Part shown: positions 25,889 to 34,747 of the stretch, one piece after another
How the letters are laid out: each line of letters opens with the position of its first letter
How positions within the stretch are numbered: position 1 is the first letter of the stretch
From: Gimesia benthica
Lineage (GTDB): Bacteria > Planctomycetota > Planctomycetia > Planctomycetales > Planctomycetaceae
Length of the DNA: 64,000 nt
Direction: 5' to 3'
Assembly: GCF_009720525.1 (NCBI RefSeq)
Contig: NZ_CP043930.1
Span: 2,822,501-2,886,500, forward strand
The notes under the pieces: model-generated
What the model saw: the letters and a program-made list of their open reading frames with translations, nothing else
The model's database searches: none
Told to the model about the DNA's origin: nothing
Position numbers and translations under genes: made by a program

Positions 25889-27439
25889 ATGAATTCCCCT
25901 CTCACACGTCGTCAGTTTCTGCAAACCGCAGTCGCGGCTACTACGCTGCCTGCGGTGGGGTGGGCTGCGGAATCGGAAATTTCCTCTATCGGTTCTGAAC
26001 GGCAGCTGTTTCTGGATGATCTGCTCGTTGATACCGGGCGGAGCCACGGCGTGACGCGGCGGTTGAATTCGCCGACTGCGATTGAGCGGGTTTTGAAACC
26101 GGAGCAGCCTTCCGAAGCGCTGGGGTTCATCTTTTACTGCAGCGTCGTGGATGATAACGGGACTGCGAAACTGTTTCATGGGAGTTATGACGCGGAGAAG
26201 AAGAAACATTTCGCCCTGGCGACCAGCGAAGACGGCATTCACTGGGAACGTCCGCACCTGGGGCTGAAGGAATACCAGGGGAGCCGGGAGAACAACCTGC
26301 TGCCTGTCGAGGCGGTGGAAGCGAGCGTGTTCCTCGATCCGCGTGCCCCGGCGGAGAAGCGGTATCGGCTGCTGTATTCCCGGTACTGGCCCGATCCCCA
26401 GAAGGCGGGCGTGTATGTGGCTTCGTCGTCGGACGGGGTGCACTGGAGTGAATCGGAAACGCGGATGCTCCCCTTCGTGCCCGACAGTCAACATTGCGGC
26501 CTGTGGGACGAGGCGTTACAGAAGTATGTGATCTATACCCGCTGCTGGAATCCGGTGCGAGCCGTTGCGCGGGTGGCGGTGAAAGATCTCGAAACGCCTT
26601 GGCCTTATGATGCGTCCGTTCCGCCGCACCATATCTGGGGCAAAGCCAAGGTTCCCACGTTGAGTCGTGAACTGGCAACGGTGATGGCCCGCGGCGATGA
26701 CGATCCGCCGGGCGTGCAGCTCTATACGAGTGCCGCGGTGAAGTATCCCTTCGCCCCGCACGTGTATCTCGCCTTTCCCGCCGCCTACCAGACATTCAAA
26801 GGACCGGACTGGCAGGACCGCGCGCTGAACGGCAATGACGGGACGTTTGATGTGCTGTTTGCCGCGAGCCGCGACGGCGTCAACTGGCACCGCTGGCGAA
26901 CGCCTTATATTCCCGCGGGCTTTTACGACGGACTGGACCTGCGGCTGGTGAGTATGGGACAGGGGCTGATCCGCCGGGGCCGCGAGTTGCATCAGTATTT
27001 TGTCGGCTGGCCGCACACGCATGGCCGGCCCGTGGTCTGGGACCGTGATCTCAAAGACCGGGCCGCATGGCTGAAGAAGGATCTGGGAGGCATCTATCGG
27101 GCAACGCAGCGAGTGGACGGTTTTGTCTCGCTGGACGCAGGTTATCCTGGCGGCGTGGTCACGACAAAACCGCTGCGATTTACCGGCGATGAACTGTGGG
27201 TCAATCTGAGCACTGCCGGCGCGGGAGGTGTGCGGGTGGCGCTGCTGGATCTTGAAGGGACTCCCCTGCCCGGTTTTGGACGCGAGGATTGTGCGTGGAT
27301 CAACGCGGACGAGATCGATCACCGGGTGGAATGGAAGTCCGGCAGTGATCTGAGCCGACTGGCGGGGCAGCCGGTACGTGTGGAATTTACCATGCGGAAC
27401 GCGCGGCTGTTTGCGTTTGAGTTTGGTGAGGCCGGGTGA
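25889..27439 (+). CDS. Tat-exported GH32/GH43-like five-blade propeller protein
   Basis: A 516-residue protein with a twin-arginine signal (LTRRQFLQTAVAATTL, cleavage near GWAAES). SERQLFLDDLLVD, then KLFHGSYDAEKKKHFALATS, EDGIHWERPHLGL, and later SSDGVHWSES and ASRDGVNWHRW, are repeated sialidase/GH43-like blades with the DGxxW pattern. The end (LRFTGDELWVNLSTAGAGG ... VRVEFTMRNARLFAFEFG) is a conserved beta domain. It is paralogous to 28031-29536. No catalytic acid could be assigned, so glycosidase activity is unproven. ATG 25889 is chosen over TTG 25871. Motif A and B repeats bracket this gene together with ada. Confidence 0.78.
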   Translation: MNSPLTRRQFLQTAVAATTLPAVGWAAESEISSIGSERQLFLDDLLVDTGRSHGVTRRLNSPTAIERVLKPEQPSEALGFIFYCSVVDDNGTAKLFHGSYDAEKKKHFALATSEDGIHWERPHLGLKEYQGSRENNLLPVEAVEASVFLDPRAPAEKRYRLLYSRYWPDPQKAGVYVASSSDGVHWSESETRMLPFVPDSQHCGLWDEALQKYVIYTRCWNPVRAVARVAVKDLETPWPYDASVPPHHIWGKAKVPTLSRELATVMARGDDDPPGVQLYTSAAVKYPFAPHVYLAFPAAYQTFKGPDWQDRALNGNDGTFDVLFAASRDGVNWHRWRTPYIPAGFYDGLDLRLVSMGQGLIRRGRELHQYFVGWPHTHGRPVVWDRDLKDRAAWLKKDLGGIYRATQRVDGFVSLDAGYPGGVVTTKPLRFTGDELWVNLSTAGAGGVRVALLDLEGTPLPGFGREDCAWINADEIDHRVEWKSGSDLSRLAGQPVRVEFTMRNARLFAFEFGEAG

Positions 27440-27458
27440 CGCGGAGTCTGATTTCATT

Positions 27459-27526
27459 TGAGCGGAATGGCGCTAGCCACCGGTATGTGCGTTGATATCG
27501 AACTCATTACCGGCGGCCAGGTAGCG
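27459..27526 (+). repeat. Repeat motif B, copy B2 (decayed inverted repeat)
   Basis: The left arm TGAGCGGAATGGCGCTAGCC-ACCGGTA (27459-27485) is almost identical to 48173-48199. The right arm (TTACCGGCGG then CCAGGTAGCG, 27507-27526) is the partly decayed complement. It lies 20 bp after the stop codon of the propeller gene. Confidence 0.72.
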
Positions 27527-27778
27527 TTTCTTAATTCAGATGCTATATACCAAAGACGTTTCAACCGGGGCTAACGCCCTGCGGCTAATTTTCTTTTCTG
27601 CTGTTGAAGTCCTGAAAACAAGAGTAACAGCATACCCTCGGCCACGGTAGAAACTTACATAGCTAACGCTGTCGACCTTATGATCACGTAGAAAACTATT
27701 AAATAAACGCTACCTGGCGCCCTGCCGCTCAGGAGGGAACAGATTCGACGAACTACTGATCGCTTACCCTGACTGTTT

Positions 27779-27821
27779 CCTGCTCGCTGCGCTCGGCCCG
27801 AATTTTATTCGGGCCCACCCA
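27779..27821 (+). repeat. Palindromic repeat motif A, copy A2
   Basis: CCTGCTCGCTGCGCTC is followed by the hairpin GGCCCGAATTTTATTCGGGC and CCACCCA. It is the reverse complement of copy A1 (24370-24412), so the two face each other across 3.4 kb. Confidence 0.8.
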
Positions 27822-28030
27822 TCAATCTAGTTCTCAGTATCAGAGATCCGCCTGAGTGCCTTCACTCTGCCGCTCAGGTGCTGGTGGCCTGTGCGTTGGA
27901 GAGGCATGTGAGTAATTCTGAATTTCGAGCTGGAATGGTTGCAAAAGATTCGTCTCCCGGATTGTTCCCTGTTATGCTGTTGCTGATGCCATTGATTCGG
28001 AAACCTCTGGATGAATATAACAGGTGTGCC

Positions 28031-29536
28031 ATGTCTTTGCGAAAGATTCTGACGACGACACTTCCCCTGGTCACGGCCCTGGTAACGACCCTGTTGCTGT
28101 CTGTGACGGCTGATGCCCAGTCGCGGAGCCTGCCTGCTGAGCCGGTTGAGATTGGCTCTGAGCCTCAATTCGTGTTCGATGGCTATATTGTCGATAATCA
28201 TTATGCCTTGAAATACAAGCAGCAGGCGGTGGAGCGGGTATTTCATCCGCCAAAGAAGCATGCCCGCAATCCGCTGATCGCTGGTGAGGGTGGCTATGTC
28301 ACCGTCCGCTGCGATCCCGACAGCGGACGATTCCAGATGTGGTATCAGACGCATACACCCCGGCTGGATGCCCAGGGAAAGCACAAGGGGTCGGATTATG
28401 CGATTGCTTATGCCGAATCCACAGACGGTCTGAACTGGGAGCGACCCGAGTTGGGACTGTTTGAATGGAAGGGAACGAAGCAGAACAACATTATCTATAA
28501 AGGGATCACGGACCAGCGTGCCAGCGGCCCGTGTCTGATTGAGGCCCCTGAAGCGGATCGGCGGGGATATCGCTTTATCATGTCTTACCACACGGGGGGT
28601 GTGAAAAAAGGGATGAATGGCATCCGCGTGGTTGGGTCGCAGGATGGAATTCACTGGGATAAAGCGAGCGACTCCCTGCTGGCGGAACTGCACAGCGATA
28701 CCTTGAACAGCATTGTGTATGATCCGGTCGAGAAACAGTATGTGATGTACTGCCGGGCCAAACATATCTATCGCACCTTTCGCGGCGACATTCTGGATAC
28801 GGGTGCCTCGCGGCGGGTGGCCCGGATGACGGGGTCTTCGCTCTGGGAAGAATGGACGAGTGAGCCACAGAACATTCTGATTCCGGATGAGCTGGACAGT
28901 GCAAAGCAGTTCAACTTCTTTTATGGCATGCCCGTGCGGTACCACGCGGGAATCTTCTGGGGAAGTTTGTGGCCGTTCAAGATGAATACCGACGTGGTGA
29001 CCGAACTGGCTTTCAGCAGAGACGGCGTGCGGTTCGAGCGGCTCCCTGCACGGCCCCGCCTGTTGGATCTGGGGGAGGATGGCCAGTGGGATGACGGCAT
29101 GGTGTTTGGCAACAACTGGATCGAAGTGGGCGATGAGTGGTGGTTTTATTACTCCGGCTTTGATGGTCCACACGGCGATCCGACGGCGCGGCAGCCGGGC
29201 ATTGGCGTAGCGACGATCCCCAAAGAACGCCTGATTTCCCTGCGGGGCCCGCGTGGGGGAGGCGTGGTGATCACGCGACAGATCCGATGGCCGGGTGGCA
29301 AGCTGCTGTTGAACGCGGATGCGAGCGTAGGTGAAATCAAGGTGCGTCTCTCGGATGCCAAACGCCAGGTACTGGACGGCTTTGATTACGACGACTGCGT
29401 TCCCCTGGATTCCGATAGCGTGCGGCACACCGTGCGCTGGAAAGGCAAGTCGATCGAGTCGCTCGCCGGCCAGACGATCCGGCTGGAAATCTTTTTGCAG
29501 GACGCCGACCTGTTCACGTTTCGTGCGGGTAGTTAA
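28031..29536 (+). CDS. Exported GH-like five-blade propeller protein (paralogue)
   Basis: A 501-residue protein with a Sec signal (MSLRKILTTTLPLVTALVTT, cleavage near TADAQS). Blades with RFQMWYQTHTP, AYAESTDGLNWERPELGLF, GSQDGIHWDKASDS and AFSRDGVRFERLP parallel those of 25889-27439. The tail (VRWKGKSIESLAGQTIRLEI ... DADLFTFRAG) is the same terminal domain. The paralogues differ in their export signal, Sec here and Tat there. ATG 28031 is chosen because it starts the signal peptide. The protein is probably periplasmic or surface-exposed and acts on glycans, but no catalytic residue was assigned. Confidence 0.78.
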   Translation: MSLRKILTTTLPLVTALVTTLLLSVTADAQSRSLPAEPVEIGSEPQFVFDGYIVDNHYALKYKQQAVERVFHPPKKHARNPLIAGEGGYVTVRCDPDSGRFQMWYQTHTPRLDAQGKHKGSDYAIAYAESTDGLNWERPELGLFEWKGTKQNNIIYKGITDQRASGPCLIEAPEADRRGYRFIMSYHTGGVKKGMNGIRVVGSQDGIHWDKASDSLLAELHSDTLNSIVYDPVEKQYVMYCRAKHIYRTFRGDILDTGASRRVARMTGSSLWEEWTSEPQNILIPDELDSAKQFNFFYGMPVRYHAGIFWGSLWPFKMNTDVVTELAFSRDGVRFERLPARPRLLDLGEDGQWDDGMVFGNNWIEVGDEWWFYYSGFDGPHGDPTARQPGIGVATIPKERLISLRGPRGGGVVITRQIRWPGGKLLLNADASVGEIKVRLSDAKRQVLDGFDYDDCVPLDSDSVRHTVRWKGKSIESLAGQTIRLEIFLQDADLFTFRAGS

Positions 29537-29681
29537 TCCTCTCTTCCAGAGACCGCGCGATTCTGAGATTAATCCCCGACAATTAACACTTGACCACCTA
29601 AGGTCAGGAGTATCCCTTCTCCGAAATTGAATCGTTTCCGATTCAGGACACGCGCCTCGTCATTCAGAAAGGAAGTCGATC

Positions 29682-30182
29682 ATGCGACTGTTCGCCTCGC
29701 TGCTGTCAGTGTTTCTGTTGTGTGTCAGCCTGTCTCCTGTTCTGGGAGCAGATAAGACGCCCCGGGCGAAACCGATTGTGCTCCAAACCCTTGAATTCCT
29801 ACTGATCGTTCCTCAGTCTCGGGACAAACTATTGGCCTTCAGCATGGAATCTGGCGACTGGTCTCAGACGAAAGTCGCAGGCAAACCTTCTGCAGAGGCA
29901 CTGGCGAAACTTCAACCCACGGTCTCGTCTGCAATGGGGATCTGCCCGGTCGGACGAGATCTCTACGCGTACTCGTCTGCATCCGGGAACTGGAGCCGCC
30001 TGCGTGTGCCGGAAGAAGTCAAATTCAGCTATAGTGTCGGCGATTATTTCGTATTCGCCCAGATTGAAACCGAAGCAGGCGCGTCGCAGTATTACCTGTT
30101 CGGCAAAAATTCACTTGAATGGTCGGGCGTCGATCTGGCGACGGGGAAGCTGTTGACAGCCAACTCAGGAAAAAATGAATAA
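29682..30182 (+). CDS. Small exported protein of unknown function
   Basis: A 166-residue protein with a clear signal peptide (MRLFASLLSVFLLCVSLSPV, then LGADK). The mature part is short beta-rich sequence with two similar segments, LLAFSMESGDWSQTKV and LYAYSSASGNWSRLRV, and a third, weaker LFGKNSLEWSGVDL. Together these may be propeller-like blades. AGAAAGGAAG precedes the ATG. No family is recognised. Confidence 0.68.
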   Translation: MRLFASLLSVFLLCVSLSPVLGADKTPRAKPIVLQTLEFLLIVPQSRDKLLAFSMESGDWSQTKVAGKPSAEALAKLQPTVSSAMGICPVGRDLYAYSSASGNWSRLRVPEEVKFSYSVGDYFVFAQIETEAGASQYYLFGKNSLEWSGVDLATGKLLTANSGKNE

Positions 30183-30487
30183 CCATCCCAAAAATGGAAT
30201 ACCTCCCACCGGATCCTCCCTTTGGTTTGGAGAGAAGTAATTCGCCTGTAATCTGACTTTTTGCTCAATCCGAAATTTCAATTCGAGATTCTGGTACGCA
30301 CAATTGCCGGGACTGAAAGAACTTTTCGCTTGCAAGCACACTAACCACATGTATTCTATCAGAGGTAGAATCTGTGATTGTTTCCGTCCTGAATGTTTTT
30401 GTCTGCCTGAGATTGCGAGGCTGCGTCTGAGCACCGCATTGAATGGCTGCCTGTTTATCGTTTTGGGTAAACGGAGTTTCAACGTAG
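30183..30487. other. Intergenic region, no gene seen
   Basis: About 305 bases between the small exported protein and the ECF sigma gene. The promoter of the sigma factor operon is expected here; no reliable promoter pair or RNA structure was identified. Confidence 0.55.
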
Positions 30488-31009
30488 ATGTCGCAATCAA
30501 AAACGAACAGCCTGTTTACATCACTGTTAAGCAAAGATCGAATACGGATTTTCAGTTTTATTCGGTCATTGATTCCTCATAATTCTGATGCTGAAGATGT
30601 TTATCAACGCGTCTGCCTGACTCTCTGGAAGAAGTTTGAAGAGTTCGATCGGGATCGAGACTTCTTTCCCTGGGCTTGTGGGATTGCTTTTTATACCATA
30701 CGGAATCACCATAGAAGCCTGCGCCACGATCGACATTATTTCAATCAGGAACTGATGGAAACCATGTCTCGAAAACGGGAGCAGCATTTATCTAACTACA
30801 ACAGTCGGATCGATTATCTCCATGAATGTTTAAGCTCCCTGACCTCGTCCGATCAGAAGTTGCTGCAGGACGCCGTTTATGAAAAACAGTCCATTCCGGA
30901 GATCGCCAAAACAACTGAGAAATCTATCCAGACGCTTTATAATCGCATGTCATTTCTCCGACGGGAACTGGCAGCGTGTATTTCACGTAAACTGCAGAAT
31001 GAGCAGTAA
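30488..31009 (+). CDS. ECF-type RNA polymerase sigma factor
   Basis: A 173-residue sigma-70 factor of the group common in planctomycetes and verrucomicrobia (Rhodopirellula/Verrucomicrobium type). Region 2 has IRSLIPHNSDAEDVYQRVCL and then LWKKFEEFDRDRDFFPWACG. Region 4 has LTSSDQKLLQDAVYEKQSIP and the helix-turn-helix ...EIAKTTEKSIQTLYNRMSFL. It would direct RNA polymerase to a small regulon. The FecR/LamG-like membrane gene starts 5 nt after its stop and is the likely regulator partner. Confidence 0.92.
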   Translation: MSQSKTNSLFTSLLSKDRIRIFSFIRSLIPHNSDAEDVYQRVCLTLWKKFEEFDRDRDFFPWACGIAFYTIRNHHRSLRHDRHYFNQELMETMSRKREQHLSNYNSRIDYLHECLSSLTSSDQKLLQDAVYEKQSIPEIAKTTEKSIQTLYNRMSFLRRELAACISRKLQNEQ

Positions 31010-31014
31010 GCAGA

Positions 31015-32430
31015 ATGTCAATCCAGGATCTCCCCCCCGAATTTGAACCGTTGCTGAACCGGCTGTTGGACAGTCCGGCCGAAGAGATTTCGCAATCCGA
31101 GTTTGACCAGTTCCAGGCTTATCTGTCGAGCAATCCCGAGGCGATGCAGTACTACTTTGATTACCTGGACATCAACCTGGGACTGCAGAGTGATATGCAG
31201 GCACGCCTGGAGGCGCTGGAACAGACATTCAAGACGCACCACACACAGCAACCGCAAGTTGCCCCGCAGCCGGTGGTCCCCAGGCGGGCAGCGTTGCTGC
31301 GTTATTCTGTCGTGGCCGGCTGCTCGCTGCTGGCGGGACTGCTGCTGGCATGGAGCTTCGCGGGATATTTCCCGGGGAACCGGGCTCCCGATCCGCAGTC
31401 CGGGAAAGCAAATCGCACATATTTAGCCACACTCACGCGTTCTACGGATTGCGTCTGGGGCAGCGATTCTCCGCCTGAGTTCTCCGGCCAGAGGCTGATG
31501 TCGGAGGATCTGGTCCTGGAACAGGGGGTCGCTGAATTTCGCTTTGATACGGGTGTGCGTCTGATTATCGAAGGGCCAACCAAAATCAACCTGGTGACAT
31601 CCAGCTGCGCGAAACTGGATTACGGTAAAATCGTTCTGCACGGCTATGAACCGGCGCCGGAATTTTCGCTGATCACTCCCCTGCTCACCTTGCAGGATAT
31701 CGGCACCGAATACGGCGCGCAGATTCATGAGGACGGTGAAGTCGATTTGCACGTGTTTGAAGGAGCCGTACGGGTCGACCCCAATCAGAAGAACGACCAG
31801 TTTGCAGAATCGGTGATCATCGAAGAGGGCCAGGCCCGGCATCTGAATGACAGGCAGATTGAAGATATTCAACTGGAGCCGGAACTCTTCAAACGGGAAG
31901 TTCCGGGAACCCCACAGAATTTACAGGCGCAGCGCCAGGAACTGCGCGCCTATGACAGTTTTCATCCCCCGGAGATTCTGGATCCCGAGCAGACCTCCCC
32001 GTGGCAGAACTCCGGAATCGGCTGGGTGAATCCCTGGCGGACCCCGAAAACCGGTGGCAGAGTGAACCAGTCGTTCAGCCATCCCCGTGAATCACTGGCC
32101 CGAACCGAGGTGGCCCCCAGCCAGTTAGGGCTGCTCGAACTCCGCGGAGGAATTTCTTTCTTTCGCAAATTGAAGCAACCGGTTCGCCTGGATGTCAACG
32201 CGATCTATTACGTCAGTTTCTACATGCAGAAAGTCACAACGGATCAAAAAAATCAATCTTACCAATATGGAAATTTCGCCCTGATGTCTTCAGCCCAGCA
32301 GAAAGATCCCCCCAAAATCCGCATGGGGATGAGCATGAACGATTATGCGATTCTGCAGGCCGATCTGGAGATCATTGAAAGAGCGCCCCCCTGCAAAGCG
32401 GGGAGACATATCTGTTTGTCGCGAAAATAG
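31015..32430 (+). CDS. FecR/LamG-like membrane regulator, reading frame broken near its end
   Basis: The frame encodes 471 residues. A cytoplasmic N-terminal helical region (residues 1-90) is like those of anti-sigma partners. One membrane helix (~97-118, YSVVAGCSLLAGLLLAWSF) follows, then an outside FecR-type domain (LTRSTDCVWG ... LVLEQGVAEFRFDTGVRLII, then LLTLQDIGTEYGAQ) and the start of a LamG-like domain. At a C6 run (32386-32391) the frame is lost; residues after ~457 (PCKAGRHICLSRK) are out of frame. One added C gives a ~554-residue protein ending at 32678. It forms an operon with the ECF sigma gene, 5 nt apart, and probably senses an outside signal and controls that sigma factor. Confidence 0.82.
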   Translation: MSIQDLPPEFEPLLNRLLDSPAEEISQSEFDQFQAYLSSNPEAMQYYFDYLDINLGLQSDMQARLEALEQTFKTHHTQQPQVAPQPVVPRRAALLRYSVVAGCSLLAGLLLAWSFAGYFPGNRAPDPQSGKANRTYLATLTRSTDCVWGSDSPPEFSGQRLMSEDLVLEQGVAEFRFDTGVRLIIEGPTKINLVTSSCAKLDYGKIVLHGYEPAPEFSLITPLLTLQDIGTEYGAQIHEDGEVDLHVFEGAVRVDPNQKNDQFAESVIIEEGQARHLNDRQIEDIQLEPELFKREVPGTPQNLQAQRQELRAYDSFHPPEILDPEQTSPWQNSGIGWVNPWRTPKTGGRVNQSFSHPRESLARTEVAPSQLGLLELRGGISFFRKLKQPVRLDVNAIYYVSFYMQKVTTDQKNQSYQYGNFALMSSAQQKDPPKIRMGMSMNDYAILQADLEIIERAPPCKAGRHICLSRK

Positions 32431-32678
32431 TCGCCAGTGAAAAAGCCCCGGACCAGGTCTTCATGCGTGCGTTTGCGGAAGCAGAAACTATCCCGGATCA
32501 GGAACCGGCTGTCTGGACCTGCGTCACCACTCCCTTCGAAGCCTCACACGAGTTTGACGTAGCCCGTTTCCATGTCGGCAAAAACAGTACCTACCTGTTC
32601 GATGAATTACGCATCGGCAGTACCTGGTCATCGGTTGTCGATCCTGATCTGCCCCGACTGGTACTCGAACAGGAGTGA
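32388..32678 (+). pseudogene. C-terminal LamG part of the FecR-like gene, shifted frame
   Basis: It continues the preceding gene in the -1 frame: PLQSGETYLFVAKIVASEKA, then WTCVTTPFEASHEFDVARFH and the domain end NSTYLFDELRIGSTWSSVV. This ending (fDElRIGxTWxsV) is typical of LamG/concanavalin-like domains in planctomycete proteins. It has no good start or ribosome-binding site of its own. It is therefore the tail of the gene at 31015, not a separate gene. Confidence 0.8.
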
Positions 32679-32826
32679 GCCCGGGACGAAATCATGTTGC
32701 CCGGTTCGACATTGCTGTTGCCTGAAAAATGAGAATCCGCGAGACTGGAGGCATCCTGAAATCGGGGGGGGAGGAACGTCATCCCGCCTGTGTCTCGTCG
32801 ATTTACTTTGCTGGAAATGTTACTGC

Positions 32827-33465
32827 ATGGATTCTCCCTTCTCCGCTGATCAGAGGCGTTACTTGCCGTGGTCTGAATATCGAAAGCTCGAACAGGAGAT
32901 CGGTGAGGAATCGCTGATTGGCAAGAGTGACCTGTCGTCAGATAAAGTCAACAGTCGGATCCGGGAACTGATTGGTTTTGAGAAACGATACGGCATTGTC
33001 TTTCTGGGGGAACGAAAGTGGCTGGAGTTATTATGCACGGTCAATACCCTAAGGAACTATGCGCTCTGGGTTCTGTATCAACTCAACACTCTGTTTGACA
33101 TGGGACTGACAGAGTCGGCCGGCGATCTGGAAGGCGACTGGTGGTATGGATACACCGAAAACCTGGCTCCGATCTGGCGGCCGCCGGAGTTAGCCGATGC
33201 GTGGATTCAGGTCGATGATATTGACCTCGTGCTGCCGGGAGATGAGTCGGCTCCCGATGATGAAGCATTGTGTGAAGCCTTTCGCATTCTGCACAATCTG
33301 GCTTACTACCTGCATAACGTCCCCCACCAAGATTCGCGTCCGGTCACCCTGGATAAAATAACGGTCGAACCCGAGACGGGATACTGGTTCGTGGACGTGA
33401 TCAGCGAGTATGGCAGTGTGTGGTCGGTGGAATTTTTCGGGAATGAGGTGCGGCACACCGGCTAA
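32827..33465 (+). CDS. Protein of unknown function
   Basis: A 212-residue, acidic, probably cytoplasmic protein from ATG 32827 (MDSPFSADQRRYLPW). It is rich in Trp, Tyr, Glu and Asp, with segments WYGYTENLAPIWRPPELADA and IDLVLPGDESAPDDEA, and ends in a compact beta-like stretch (ITVEPETGYWFVDVISEYGS). No signal peptide or membrane helix is seen. The ribosome-binding site is weak. No family is recognised. It follows the FecR-like gene by ~150 nt and need not belong to that operon. Confidence 0.65.
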   Translation: MDSPFSADQRRYLPWSEYRKLEQEIGEESLIGKSDLSSDKVNSRIRELIGFEKRYGIVFLGERKWLELLCTVNTLRNYALWVLYQLNTLFDMGLTESAGDLEGDWWYGYTENLAPIWRPPELADAWIQVDDIDLVLPGDESAPDDEALCEAFRILHNLAYYLHNVPHQDSRPVTLDKITVEPETGYWFVDVISEYGSVWSVEFFGNEVRHTG

Positions 33466-33494
33466 TGTGTCGACGCTGGATCAACTTCACTCTG

Positions 33495-34649
33495 TTACCC
33501 GACGTGATGCGTCAGCTCTGCGCCCCGTTTGCCGGCGAAGAATTCTTCTATGTTCGCATAAGTGGTTTCAGCGATGTTATCCAGAGCCTCGTTGGTCAGG
33601 AACGCCTGGTGGGAAGTGATCACGACATTATTGAATGTCATCAGTCGGGCCAGTACGTCGTCGTCGAGAACCTGATTTGAGATATCGTGGAAGAAAATAC
33701 CCGCCTCTTCTTCATAGACATCCAGGCCGGCGTAGCCGATCTGGCCGGTCTTTAAACCGTCGATCAGCGAGACCGTTTCGACCAGGCCGCCCCGCGAGGT
33801 GTTGATCAGCATGACCCCCGGTTTCATGCGGGCGATGGTTTCCTGGTTAATCAGGTGATAGGTCTCTTCGAAGAGTGGCACATGCAGCGTGATGACATCG
33901 GAGTGAGAGAGCAGTTCGTCCAGGTCGACGTACTTTGTCTGTGGCAGGCTGGCGACTTCAGGATTTTCGTGCACGTCATAGGCCAGCACGTGACAGCCGA
34001 AGCCGGTCAGAATCTCGACGACGCACTGGCCGATTTTTCCGGTGCCGATAACGCCGACGGTTTTGCCGTGCATGTCGAAGCCGGTCAGTCCATCCAGAAT
34101 AAACGCCCCGGCCCGGTTGCGCAGGTACGCCTGATGCAGGCGCCGGTTGAGCATGAGCATCAACGCGACGGTATGTTCGGCGACCGCATGCGGCGAATAG
34201 GCGGGCACCCGCACGACACTGATGCCATATTTCCGGCAGGCTTCGAGATCGACATTATTGAAGCCGGCACAGCGGAGGGCGATCAGTTCCACGCCCAGTT
34301 CCGCGAGCCGCGCGATGACCGGCTCGTGCGCTTCATCATTGACGAAGATGCAGACCACCTTGCAGCCCGCAGCAGCGGAGGCGGTCTGTTCATTGAGGGG
34401 CGATTCGATGGCGATCAGTTGGAAGCTGTCGTCGTTTCTAGCGGAAAATGAATGGAGGTCATACTGCTTCGCATCGAAAAAAGCAATCTGTCGGCGGCCC
34501 TCTGAGTCGTGCCCGTCCAACGGCTGAGTTGCGCGCAACTCGGCCAGCATGCGTTCGTACTTCAGCGGATTGAGGCCCGACTGCGACTGTAACTGTGCAA
34601 TGAAATCCTCAAGCCGTTCCCGATCATTCCTGTCTGTCACTGCTGACAT
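33495..34649 (-). CDS. D-lactate dehydrogenase-like 2-hydroxyacid dehydrogenase
   Basis: A 384-residue NAD-dependent dehydrogenase that would reduce a 2-oxoacid such as pyruvate to a D-2-hydroxyacid. The NAD motif is TVGVIGTGKIGQCVVEIL. Catalytic segments are INTSRGGLVE (Arg), DVYEEEAGIFF (Glu) and ITSHQAFLTNEAL (His). RVPAYSPHAVAEHTVALML is the typical LdhA-type pattern. The first ~50 residues (to about DGHDSEGRR) form a helical extension not usual in LdhA, which is ~330 residues. The gene is apparently monocistronic. Confidence 0.9.
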   Translation of the reverse strand: MSAVTDRNDRERLEDFIAQLQSQSGLNPLKYERMLAELRATQPLDGHDSEGRRQIAFFDAKQYDLHSFSARNDDSFQLIAIESPLNEQTASAAAGCKVVCIFVNDEAHEPVIARLAELGVELIALRCAGFNNVDLEACRKYGISVVRVPAYSPHAVAEHTVALMLMLNRRLHQAYLRNRAGAFILDGLTGFDMHGKTVGVIGTGKIGQCVVEILTGFGCHVLAYDVHENPEVASLPQTKYVDLDELLSHSDVITLHVPLFEETYHLINQETIARMKPGVMLINTSRGGLVETVSLIDGLKTGQIGYAGLDVYEEEAGIFFHDISNQVLDDDVLARLMTFNNVVITSHQAFLTNEALDNIAETTYANIEEFFAGKRGAELTHHVG

Positions 34650-34747
34650 CCTTTCCCTAACTCTGACTACTGCATGAACTCTGCGCGCCAGATACGATTA
34701 TAGAACAATACGGCGTTCCTGAACATCGACCGCCGGGCCGCTGGAGT

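Larger units (their letters stand above)
27440..28030. other. Repeat-rich intergenic region between the two propeller genes
   Basis: About 590 bases without a gene. It contains the motif B element (27459-27526), further degenerate motif B arms near 27560-27590 and 27706-27732, and motif A copy A2 (27779-27821). The frame of the second propeller gene is open upstream to 27878, but that part shows no signal peptide or family resemblance. Confidence 0.65.

Noticed and set aside
27827-29428. A 533-codon open frame on the minus strand
   Set aside because: It is antisense to the second propeller gene, His/Arg/Gln-rich and without any domain.
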